Program-made: the position numbers and the translations under genes
Part shown: positions 9,268-17,100 of the stretch, in pieces
How positions within the stretch are numbered: the first letter of the stretch is position 1
Layout of the letters: each line of letters begins with the position of its first letter
NCBI RefSeq assembly: GCF_000263635.1
Contig: NZ_ADEV01000003.1
Coordinates: 1-64,000, forward strand
DNA: 64,000 nt
Direction: 5' to 3'
Source: Gardnerella greenwoodii 00703Dmash
GTDB taxonomy: Bacteria > Actinomycetota > Actinomycetes > Actinomycetales > Bifidobacteriaceae
Notes under the pieces: model-generated
Seen by the model: the letters and a program-made list of their open reading frames with translations, nothing else
The model's database searches: none
What the model was told of the DNA's origin: nothing

Positions 9268-9822
9268 TTAATCGCCATAAACTGATGGCTTTAATACTGC
9301 AATACTATTGAGATTGCGGTAACGCTCGTCGTAATCCATACCAAAGCCGACGACGAAAGCATCCGGAATTTCAAATCCCGTGTAGTCGATTTTAACGTCA
9401 ACTTCGCGGCGAGCTGGTTTGCTTAGCAGCGCAAAAACTTTAACGCTGTTAGCTCCGCGACCCTTCAACTCGTTTACCAACCAATCGAGAGTTCGACCGG
9501 AATCAACAATATCTTCAACAATAAGAATATCTTTGCCACGAACATCCGTACTTAAATCTTCACGAACCTTAATCTGCCCGCTAGTTTGAGTACCACTGCC
9601 GTAGCTTGACAAACTCATAAAGTCCATTGGCGCATTAACGCTCAGCTCTTGAGAAAAAATAGCAAGCGTATTAACAGCGCCTTTAAGCACTGCTACGAGC
9701 AAAATATTACGATTTTTGTAATCTTCGCTCACTTGCTTTGCAACCTCACGAATACGCTTCATAAGGTCTTCGTGGCTGATTAATTCATAGTCAATGTCAT
9801 CTCGTATATCTGCAACTTGCAT
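9268..9822 (-). CDS. hpt: Hypoxanthine phosphoribosyltransferase
   Basis: Salvages hypoxanthine and guanine to IMP and GMP with PRPP. The PRPP-binding motif is ILIVEDIVDSGRTL, and the LLVAVLKGA segment and C-terminal DAFVVGFGMDYDERYRNL are typical. The frame is open further upstream (to 9879), but family members begin with a stretch like MQVADIRDDIDYELIS, so I place the start at the ATG at 9822 (185 residues). That start overlaps the end of tilS by 26 bp and has no strong ribosome-binding site, suggesting coupling to tilS. tilS-hpt-ftsH is the conserved actinobacterial order. Confidence 0.93.
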   Translation of the reverse strand: MQVADIRDDIDYELISHEDLMKRIREVAKQVSEDYKNRNILLVAVLKGAVNTLAIFSQELSVNAPMDFMSLSSYGSGTQTSGQIKVREDLSTDVRGKDILIVEDIVDSGRTLDWLVNELKGRGANSVKVFALLSKPARREVDVKIDYTGFEIPDAFVVGFGMDYDERYRNLNSIAVLKPSVYGD

Positions 9823-10915
9823 GTTCACTATCTTGGCATAAACGAATGACGATGTTACGAGCGTGCCGCAACGCTTCATAATGATTCGGTAGCGAAATAG
9901 GCTTTTGTCCGTGCCAATTTACGCAAAGTTCGTCGATTGCTTTTATGTGACTTGCGCTAAAACGCAGTAAAAGCGCTGTTAAAGCTCTTGCTATAACACG
10001 ACGGCGAATTGAAGGGTGATACTGGGATAATTTTTTTGCGTCCAAAACTATTTCTTGAGATTTTTCGTTAGATTGCAAAATAGTTTCGTAAGCTTCGTCT
10101 ACTTTAGAATTTATGTAGTCAAGATCATCTTGAGCAAAATCGGCGCCTCTGGAAAGTATAGTAACCATATCTGCTTGTAAAAAGCGCGAAATATATGGCA
10201 TAAGAGTGTGCCTAATCCTAGAGCGCAAAGGGTAATTTTCACAAAGCTCAAGATTTTGTGCAGACGTGTCTCCATTAGTAGGATCATCCCACCAAGAAAT
10301 TCCCAAATCTTCGCAAATTCCAGTAGTTTGATTGCGTGTAAGCTCAATAAGAGGACGCGCGAAACGCACGTTTTGGCGCAAGGTTACAGCTTTCATACCA
10401 GCAACTGCTTCTAATCCTGCAGAATCTTTTAAGCCAATAAGAACTGTTTCTGCTTGATCGTTAGCAGTGTGAGCTAGTAGAACTACGGCTGCTTTCTGAA
10501 TTTTTGCGACTTCAATAATAGCTTCGTAGCGCGCAAACCTTGCTGCAGATTCTTCACCTTCGCCAGAATCTTTTACTTGAACAGACTTAATAAAAACGTA
10601 TTTTTCGTTTATTCCAGCCTGAATACAGCGTTTAGCAGCTTCGCCGGCAACTTGTGTTGAATTAGGTTGAATATGGTGGTCAACAATTACTACGCCGCAA
10701 CGAAGCCCTCGAGATGCGCAAACAATTGCACTAAGCGCTGTAAGAGCGAGCGAATCCCTGCCTCCGGAGCAAGCAACAAGAACTAAAGGAGCATCGATTG
10801 CAGTCTCATGCGTGCCGTGCTCGTTAAAACACGAATCTTGGCTTTGAAGCGAAAGCTTGTCGAAGCAACGATTTATTGCGCCGATTCCTGCGCGCATACA
10901 AGACGAGTAAACCAT
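9797..10915 (-). CDS. tilS: tRNA(Ile)-lysidine synthase TilS
   Basis: Converts C34 of tRNA-Ile(CAU) to lysidine so that AUA is read as Ile. The PP-loop signature SGGRDSLAL lies near residue 50. LLAHTANDQAETVL is the conserved HTxxDQAET motif. SWWDDPTN and LRSRIRHTLMP are typical of the N-terminal catalytic domain; the C-terminal domains seem short (372 residues). The ATG at 10915 has no ribosome-binding site but lies exactly 7 nt after a TACACT -10 hexamer, so the message is probably leaderless. Confidence 0.93.
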   Translation of the reverse strand: MVYSSCMRAGIGAINRCFDKLSLQSQDSCFNEHGTHETAIDAPLVLVACSGGRDSLALTALSAIVCASRGLRCGVVIVDHHIQPNSTQVAGEAAKRCIQAGINEKYVFIKSVQVKDSGEGEESAARFARYEAIIEVAKIQKAAVVLLAHTANDQAETVLIGLKDSAGLEAVAGMKAVTLRQNVRFARPLIELTRNQTTGICEDLGISWWDDPTNGDTSAQNLELCENYPLRSRIRHTLMPYISRFLQADMVTILSRGADFAQDDLDYINSKVDEAYETILQSNEKSQEIVLDAKKLSQYHPSIRRRVIARALTALLLRFSASHIKAIDELCVNWHGQKPISLPNHYEALRHARNIVIRLCQDSEHASCRYTR

Positions 10916-10922
10916 ATCGTCT

Positions 10923-10928
10923 AGTGTA
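10923..10928 (-). promoter_or_regulatory. -10 hexamer TACACT, leaderless promoter of tilS
   Basis: TACACT on minus is followed by seven bases and then ATG of tilS, so transcription would start at the A of the start codon. No Shine-Dalgarno sequence is visible. Confidence 0.6.
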
Positions 10929-10963
10929 GCGCGACTAATAGCAGAAAATCATCAAGAAAAATA

Positions 10964-12745
10964 TTAGAGGTTTGGAAGCTGAGCCATGAACTTGTTAATT
11001 GCCACAAAAGCTCCCCAAAAATCGTAGGGTTGATTTGCAACAACAGCGAAAGTTAAAACGCCACCGCTTTTTCGAGATACGTTTCCAGACATGGAACTTA
11101 CTTCGCTTAATGAACCTGTTTTTACGCGCAAAAGTCCTGCAGCAGACTCATCCGCCAAACGCTTCCTAGAAGTGCCAACTAAGCCCGGCAATGACAATCC
11201 TTCAGAAGAAGCAGCTCCCCCAGAATCTGCCTTAATATTTAGCACCTGAACTTTTGCCAAAGTTGTAACAAGAACATGAGATTTTGGAGACAATCCCGAG
11301 CAATCAGACATATGCAATCCGCGCGTGCTGATTTTAAGCTTATGCAATCCCTCTTCTACAGCCTGAACTGCACCCTCTGGAGAATTGCTTTTATGAGCCG
11401 CAATAGCAGTTAAACGGCCAAATTCTTCTGCCAAAGTGTTATCTGAAAGTCGAAGCATATAAGACATAACTTCATTAAGAGGCGCTGAAGAAACTTGCGC
11501 AAGAAGACGCGAATTTTCAGATATTAGCGGGCGCGTTTCGCTTACTTCAATTTCAGGATTTTGAGAATCTTCCGACTTATTTTCATCTTCGGAATTTTTG
11601 CTACTATTCGAGGAATTTTCAGTAGAATTTTCCGCATTTTTATCTGTTTTATCGGAATAATTTCGTACTTCAATTCCTTGCTTAATAAGCAGCCTTGCAA
11701 AAACTTGGCCTACGCTTAAAGCTGGATGCGGATCCGAAAGCGGAAAATCTGTTATTGCATCGGCATCAATACCAAGAACTTGAAGATCACGCTGACGAGC
11801 ATCGTCAATAGCCATAGACGAAGTTTCGGCATAAAAACGGCGCTCAGTATCCGTTTCGTAAACAAGAGCAGGAGCGCGCTTTGCTCCAAATAGAGAATCG
11901 TCAAGCGAAAGAGAAACTTCGTGAATATTATCTAGCTTTAAGGCGGCTGCAGTTCTTTTAGCTAAAGTTGTTAAACCAGCCCTACCGTTTACGTGAGACC
12001 AATCGTTTTCGCCAACACCAAGAAGCATATCGCCATTGCCGCGAAGCACAATTTTGCGCAAGTTTGAGCCGGACTTTGATCCAGACTTTGAGCCGTGCGA
12101 TTTAGCAGAATCTTTAGCTGATTTAGGCAGCAAAAATACTTGAGTATCAAGAGTTGAGCCCATATCCAACGTTCTTGAAGCAACGGCTGCAGTTAGGGTT
12201 TTAAGAGTTGACGCAGGCTCTCGAGGAGTATTCGCTTCGTGAGATGCAATCACACTTCCATTAGCATCCATAATTACTACAGAAGTATTATCGCTTATTG
12301 AAGGATCGGCAATTAAAGCGTCAATAAGCTTCTGAGATTGCTCGCGATCAATAGGCTTTCCGTAAGTTGCACCTTTTGCTAAAGAAGGAACACTAAGCAA
12401 AGAGCGCGGAGAAGACACAACAGTTGATTTGTGTTGCAAGCGCAAAGTTAACGGACCTGGCAAAATATCGCATACGTCAAGCGAAACGTATGTAACCATA
12501 ACAATAAGGCTAAGTATTGCAGCCAAACTTGCAATAAGAAAACGCCAACGAGATGGATACCGGCTTCTTAAAACCATAGCAGCGTATTTGCTTGGTTTTT
12601 TAGAATCGATTGATTCCAACGAATCGATTGATTTTATGGAGTCACTTGATTTTAGAGAATCGATTGGTTCTGGCGAATCGCTTGATTTTGGCGTGCTCGC
12701 ATTAGAAGCATTTAAGGCATCGTCTGAGCCTTTACTACTTTTCAT
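10964..12745 (-). CDS. dacB: D-alanyl-D-alanine carboxypeptidase/endopeptidase, PBP4 (DacB) family
   Basis: Trims or cleaves peptidoglycan stem peptides outside the membrane. It has a cytosolic N-terminal region with a Ser/Asp/Ile repeat (about 22-53), one TM segment (about 68-90), then the penicillin-binding fold. Catalytic motifs are STLK (SxxK, about residue 178), SDN (SxN, about 432) and KTG (about 539). A Ser/Asn/Glu-rich insert (about 355-395) interrupts the domain. Length is 593, longer than typical because of the repeat head and the insert. ATG at 12745 has AAAGGTG upstream. It is followed 48 bp later by tilS, the usual actinobacterial arrangement. Confidence 0.9.
   Translation of the reverse strand: MKSSKGSDDALNASNASTPKSSDSPEPIDSLKSSDSIKSIDSLESIDSKKPSKYAAMVLRSRYPSRWRFLIASLAAILSLIVMVTYVSLDVCDILPGPLTLRLQHKSTVVSSPRSLLSVPSLAKGATYGKPIDREQSQKLIDALIADPSISDNTSVVIMDANGSVIASHEANTPREPASTLKTLTAAVASRTLDMGSTLDTQVFLLPKSAKDSAKSHGSKSGSKSGSNLRKIVLRGNGDMLLGVGENDWSHVNGRAGLTTLAKRTAAALKLDNIHEVSLSLDDSLFGAKRAPALVYETDTERRFYAETSSMAIDDARQRDLQVLGIDADAITDFPLSDPHPALSVGQVFARLLIKQGIEVRNYSDKTDKNAENSTENSSNSSKNSEDENKSEDSQNPEIEVSETRPLISENSRLLAQVSSAPLNEVMSYMLRLSDNTLAEEFGRLTAIAAHKSNSPEGAVQAVEEGLHKLKISTRGLHMSDCSGLSPKSHVLVTTLAKVQVLNIKADSGGAASSEGLSLPGLVGTSRKRLADESAAGLLRVKTGSLSEVSSMSGNVSRKSGGVLTFAVVANQPYDFWGAFVAINKFMAQLPNL
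12596..12690 (-). repeat. 15-18 bp tandem repeats in the 5' end of dacB
   Basis: Variants of GAATCGATTG/GATTTT alternate in this stretch and encode SIDSLES/SSDSIKS-like heptads just before the membrane anchor. A low-complexity cytosolic tail of unknown role. Confidence 0.6.
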
Positions 12746-12819
12746 GCGAGCACACCTTTAAATCGATTGCAAATACCGCGCTTAACTATACATTGCGCTT
12801 GCAACAAAGCGTGCGTAAG

Positions 12820-14472
12820 TTACGCAGTAATAGACGCGAATCTGCGCAAGTTTTCAACAATGCGAATCATGCGCTTATCCATTACTTTGCCGCCAAGAAT
12901 CACGCCAACAACTAGAACAACCAAGCCGTTTACTATGAACAGAATGCTTGCAATCCACAAAAGATTCATGTTAATAGCCAAAAATGCCATAGCTGCAGCA
13001 ATAGATGGAATCATGCATACTGCAGCAAGAAGCGTAAAACCTATTGGAGCAAGGGATCTAGCGCCTGCAGAACCTTGCGGCCTAGAAAATGGCTTTTCGA
13101 TTGACGCTACAGGGTACATTGCAATGCACGAAGAAACTGAGCCAATACCTATGGAAGCAAAAGCTACTCCGATTGGTGAAAGAATCTGGAACATAACCGC
13201 ATTTACACTTTGTTGAATATTTGCTACAAGGAAAAGGAAAACGTAAAATCCTACTCCAAGAAGAGCAAAATACACAACGCAAATCACGGACCAAACTATT
13301 GAATGCGCTAATCGATCGTTCACGCCTTTTACGCCAATAATCGCGTGCATAGTAAAAGCTGTGCCATCGTAAGCAATATTGTTTCCAACAACCATGCCAA
13401 TCATCAAAGCAGCATACATAAGCCAGCCAGATACGCCTAAACCATCTGCCAAACCCTTAAAGCCTATGGAACCAGTAAGACTTGCAGTTGGAACTATCAG
13501 CATAAAAAGAGGCATAAGAAGCAAAAATAGCTGGCGCATATCTCTTCTCATAACGCTAATAATTCGTGCAATAATCGCACCGACTGTGTTGTCTGGAACT
13601 GCTGCAAATAAGCCAATTCCCTTAGTTTTAACAACTGTTTTTTGTTCACTGCGCAGTAGCTTAGGTTCTAATTTTGCACAGAACACGGAGATTGCAAAGC
13701 AAACAGCAATCGTTACAACGCAAATAAGGAAGCGAGTAGCAAGGGCAAGCCAATTTCCATTAATAGCATCGAGCGGCAAAGCCATAGCTGCACTTAATGG
13801 CGTAAAAGCAGATACAGAGCACAAACTTGAGCTGATCAAAATTTTATTTTGTGAACTACCATGCCCGTTCATTGATGCAACAAAAATCATGTACGCTATA
13901 AAAATAGCAAAGTAAAAAATGTTTCTTGAATGCTTGTTTATTAAAATAGTGTCTAAAAGTTCAATAAGCATTTTGCTTAAAGACACGATTGTTGCAACGT
14001 AAAGCGGAGCCGCGATTACGCTTACTAAAACTGGCACAATTCCAAAGCTTCGGTACGCTAAAGACCACAAAACAAGCGCGATTGTGCTGCTTATAGAAAG
14101 CGCTCCAAAAAGAGAGCCAAGAAGCATACCAGCTTGCTGCTTTACGTAAGGAATGCCGTAAAGCGCAAAACTACGCGACTTTAGTGTTGTGTCACTTCCA
14201 AACATAAACAGGTTTATAAAAAGCGTAAAAATTGACACAATAGACGCAACCATTATTGGAAGAGCTTGGAATTCCTGCCAATTTTTAGTATCTGGAAGCA
14301 TGCCTGGATCAAGATACTTTCCTGCTTCCCAGCCTGCAAAGCCAAGAGCGCATATAAGCGCAAGTCCAAAAACAATTGCTATGCCAAAGCCGATTTTTTG
14401 CCAAATAGACTTTCGCATAACAGAAAAAGTAAGCGCCCAGCGAAGGCGAACCATTGTAAAAATCATAGACAT
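12820..14472 (-). CDS. ABC transporter permease (ABC-2 exporter type), multi-spanning
   Basis: A 550-residue hydrophobic protein with roughly 12 predicted membrane segments, arranged as two similar halves that each begin with a soluble stretch. No catalytic motif. ATG at 14472 has AAAGGCGG upstream. It begins 20 bp after the ATPase gene at 14493-15404, so the two form an operon and presumably one exporter. The substrate cannot be told from the sequence. Confidence 0.8.
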   Translation of the reverse strand: MSMIFTMVRLRWALTFSVMRKSIWQKIGFGIAIVFGLALICALGFAGWEAGKYLDPGMLPDTKNWQEFQALPIMVASIVSIFTLFINLFMFGSDTTLKSRSFALYGIPYVKQQAGMLLGSLFGALSISSTIALVLWSLAYRSFGIVPVLVSVIAAPLYVATIVSLSKMLIELLDTILINKHSRNIFYFAIFIAYMIFVASMNGHGSSQNKILISSSLCSVSAFTPLSAAMALPLDAINGNWLALATRFLICVVTIAVCFAISVFCAKLEPKLLRSEQKTVVKTKGIGLFAAVPDNTVGAIIARIISVMRRDMRQLFLLLMPLFMLIVPTASLTGSIGFKGLADGLGVSGWLMYAALMIGMVVGNNIAYDGTAFTMHAIIGVKGVNDRLAHSIVWSVICVVYFALLGVGFYVFLFLVANIQQSVNAVMFQILSPIGVAFASIGIGSVSSCIAMYPVASIEKPFSRPQGSAGARSLAPIGFTLLAAVCMIPSIAAAMAFLAINMNLLWIASILFIVNGLVVLVVGVILGGKVMDKRMIRIVENLRRFASITA

Positions 14473-14492
14473 GATTACTTACCGCCTTTCGC

Positions 14493-15404
14493 TCACGCGT
14501 TGTAATTACTTGCGATTGGTGTTGCGCTATTGCCGCCGTTAAGCCAGTCGATACGCGCAGCAGCGTGGCGTCCGCCAACAAGCTCCATAAAGCGATCTTC
14601 AAGATTCTTGCCTTGAGCCACCTCTTCAAGAGTTCCAGCAGCTGCAACATGACCTTCGTTAATAATTGCCACGTGCGAGCACATTTTTTCGACTAATTCC
14701 ATAACGTGCGAAGAAATAATCACCGTTCCACCAGTAGAAACATATTCGGCCAGAATATCCTTCAAATTTGCGCTAGAAACAGGGTCCACTGCCTCAAAAG
14801 GCTCATCGAGCACAAGCACGCGCGGGCTGTGAATCATAGCTGTTGCAAGGCAAATCTTCTTAGTCATACCAGTTGAATAGTCAGAAACCATAGTGTTTGC
14901 AGCTTCTGTTAAGTCGAATGCAGAAAGCAGGTCGTTTGCGCGCTTTACGGATTCCGCGCGGCTCATATCGCGAAGCATGCCAGCGTAAGTTAAAAGCTGA
15001 AGGCCGGTAATAGTTTTAAAAATTTCGTCCGCTTGTGGCATTAAACCGATTGCGCGCTTAGCACTATTTACGTCACTCCAAACGTCGTTGCCAAAAATCG
15101 AAGCAGAGCCAGCATCTGGCATAAGCAAACCCGTAAGCATTTTAATCGTGGTAGTTTTACCAGCACCGTTAGGGCCAACCAATCCGTAGAAAGATCCTGC
15201 TGGAATGTCTAAGGAAAGATTATCTACAGCAACTTTTTTGCCGAAAGTCTTAACAAATCCGCGAATAGAAACCGCTGGAACTTCTTCGCTGTCAGCTGCG
15301 TAAGTGTTTGCGCCAAAAACTGGAATGCCCTCAGCAGAAGCATTTCCGGACGGATACTCAGACGGATACTCAGACAGATACTCAGACGAAACAGAATCTA
15401 CCAT
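14493..15404 (-). CDS. ABC transporter ATP-binding protein (exporter type)
   Basis: 303 residues from the ATG at 15404 (GAGG 5 nt upstream); the frame extends upstream but without support. Walker A is GPNGAGKTTT, the Q-loop is LMPQADEIF, a signature-like YSTGMTKKICLA, Walker B is VLVLDEPFEAVDP, and the H-loop is ISSHVMELVE. The stretch before Walker A carries SEYPSEYPS repeats and residues not needed for the fold. Partner of the permease downstream. Confidence 0.9.
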   Translation of the reverse strand: MVDSVSSEYLSEYPSEYPSGNASAEGIPVFGANTYAADSEEVPAVSIRGFVKTFGKKVAVDNLSLDIPAGSFYGLVGPNGAGKTTTIKMLTGLLMPDAGSASIFGNDVWSDVNSAKRAIGLMPQADEIFKTITGLQLLTYAGMLRDMSRAESVKRANDLLSAFDLTEAANTMVSDYSTGMTKKICLATAMIHSPRVLVLDEPFEAVDPVSSANLKDILAEYVSTGGTVIISSHVMELVEKMCSHVAIINEGHVAAAGTLEEVAQGKNLEDRFMELVGGRHAAARIDWLNGGNSATPIASNYNA

Positions 15405-15481
15405 AGAAACCTCGCAGTATACAGATAAACGCACGCATTGCGCCACATTATGCGCAATCGCACGTTTACACCAGGGCTTCT

Positions 15482-15520
15482 ATTATCTCATACTCGCGAT
15501 TTTTCAGCAATCCCCCCCCC
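15482..15520 (-). promoter_or_regulatory. Promoter of the ABC exporter operon flanked by a G9 tract
   Basis: On minus, TTGCTG (15505-15510) and GATAAT (15482-15487) are 17 bp apart, a plausible sigma-70-type promoter about 70 nt before the exporter ATPase start. A G9 run (15512-15520 on plus as C9) lies one base upstream of the -35. Length change in the tract would move upstream sites relative to the promoter. Confidence 0.5.
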
Positions 15521-15589
15521 TCATCACACCACCACCTGTTCCGTACGCTAACTCCAATGTACTAATATTCGCGTGGTGAGATTTGAGAT

Positions 15590-15843
15590 TTTTCGCACTG
15601 AGAGAGGCGAACGTCAGAGCCGTAGGCTGCTGATTCGTCGAGCGAAGAAGAAAAATCGAAAAATCTCTGCGATGTGCACGGTTATTAACGAATTAGCATG
15701 CAGAGTTTGGGGGATTTCTTTACGAGCACTAAAAGAGGACTGAGAAGCTACATTCTTTAAAGATAGGCGAACACACTAAACGCCTTTAACAGCCAGAGCG
15801 CCCGAAGGACGGGACGTGCGAGGAGAGAAATCCCCCAAAACTC
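15590..15843. other. Intergenic region with two long-range inverted repeats; no gene seen
   Basis: In the roughly 470-bp space between the exporter promoter and the glycosyltransferase there is no convincing ORF. GAGATTTTTCG near 15590 is complemented by CGAAAAATCTC at 15656-15666. GAGTTTGGGGGATTTCT at 15703-15719 is complemented, with one extra base, at 15826-15843. Within the second pair are smaller GC-rich hairpins (for example CGCCCGAAGGACGGG). This arrangement resembles a structured RNA or a composite repeat element; I cannot name a family. Confidence 0.5.
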
Positions 15844-15873
15844 GCGCAACACTAGAGAATTTCATTCTTTCGC

Positions 15874-17100
15874 TCAGTGACCGGTGTGCTGAATCGGCTT
15901 CCACTCACTCTTGGAGAAAATAGCTTGGAACGCAATAGGCACGTACGAAAGCATAAAAATCGGGAAGCTAAGAGCGTACGCAAATAGCTCCTTATTCGTG
16001 GCCCCAAGCTTATCGTGCTCAACTAAAATCGTAAGCGACACGAACACCATCATTCCAAAAACGCTTGTAACAGTAGTGGTTATGAGGTTTAGCGAGGACT
16101 CTATTTGACTCGTCCACGTTACGAAGCCGAATGCGGCGAACACGAATCCCAAAATTAATCGTATAATCGCCAACACCATGAATGGGCAAAGCATAAGCGT
16201 AAAGTCCACGGAGGAAAAATCGCGTTCTCGAATACCGTGGCGAATAAGAGCGGCTCCGTAGTAGCGGAATACTTGCAAAAAGCCTTTACTCCAGCGAAGG
16301 CGCTGCCTCCAACTTTGTCTAAACGACACTGGCTGCTCGTCGTAAAGCACAGCCGAACCGCAGTAGCCAACCTTGTCTCCGTGAAGAATTGAATCCATTG
16401 TAAACTCAAGGTCTTCGGTAAGAAGATGGAATTTCCATCCGCGATTTCTGTGCATAATTTCGCGAGAGAACATGAAGCCGGTGCCGCCTGCGTGGCAGCT
16501 GGAGCCAAAAAGCATGCGAGAGTTGTTAGTAAAGCGCGACTCTCGAATAAACCAAAGCGCAGATCCGGAAGAAACCCAGTTGTCGGAAAGATTTACGGAA
16601 TTTCGGTAGCTGGTTAAAATCTGGTAGCCAGCGTGGAAGCCTTTGTTCATCTCCTCAAAATAGTGAAGGTCGAGTTTATTGTCGGCGTCAAAAACGAAGT
16701 AAGCGTCGTAAACCTTATCCGCACCAATTTTCATAATGTGGTCAAGCAAATAGCTGAGCGCAAAACCTTTGCCAATATGCTCTTTATCGAAGCGCTCGAT
16801 TACGTTGCATCCAGCGTCTCGCCCAACTTTGGCGGTTTCGTCTGTGCAGTTGTCGGCAACAAGCCAAATATCAATTAGATCATGCGGGTAGGTTTGCGTT
16901 TGAATACAGTGAATAAGATTTCCGATTACAGCTTCCTCATTTCGGGCAGAAATAAGAACTGCGTAATGCTTATCCATTGGAGCGTCTGGAAAAACAATAG
17001 GCTTAGCAAATAGCGACGCCACAGCGCACACGCCCTGGTAGGCAACGCTGCTTATGCCAATAATTATTACTAATACGTCAAATATTGATAGAAAAATCAT
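15874..17100 (-). CDS. Membrane-bound glycosyltransferase family 2 (processive/BcsA-like layout)
   Basis: About 408 residues. An N-terminal membrane segment (about 1-30) is followed by a GT-A domain with HYAVLISARNEE, the DxD-type DADNK, the TEDLEF acceptor/base motif and QRLRW (Q-x-x-R-W), then three or four C-terminal membrane segments. This is the set seen in processive beta-glycan synthases. The start is the ATG at 17100, which overlaps the stop of the upstream gene as ATGA, showing translational coupling; an earlier TTG is not needed. Product polysaccharide unknown. Confidence 0.85.
   Translation of the reverse strand: MIFLSIFDVLVIIIGISSVAYQGVCAVASLFAKPIVFPDAPMDKHYAVLISARNEEAVIGNLIHCIQTQTYPHDLIDIWLVADNCTDETAKVGRDAGCNVIERFDKEHIGKGFALSYLLDHIMKIGADKVYDAYFVFDADNKLDLHYFEEMNKGFHAGYQILTSYRNSVNLSDNWVSSGSALWFIRESRFTNNSRMLFGSSCHAGGTGFMFSREIMHRNRGWKFHLLTEDLEFTMDSILHGDKVGYCGSAVLYDEQPVSFRQSWRQRLRWSKGFLQVFRYYGAALIRHGIRERDFSSVDFTLMLCPFMVLAIIRLILGFVFAAFGFVTWTSQIESSLNLITTTVTSVFGMMVFVSLTILVEHDKLGATNKELFAYALSFPIFMLSYVPIAFQAIFSKSEWKPIQHTGH

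Noticed and set aside
9823..9879. Longer N-terminus of Hpt (19 extra residues)
   Set aside because: Family members start near MQVADIRDD-like sequence; the added part has no ribosome-binding site.
15304..15579. Plus-strand frame of 91 codons across the G9 tract at 15512
   Set aside because: It is antisense to the 5' end of the ABC ATPase gene and its promoter, and has no ribosome-binding site; the tract reads as promoter-adjacent on minus.
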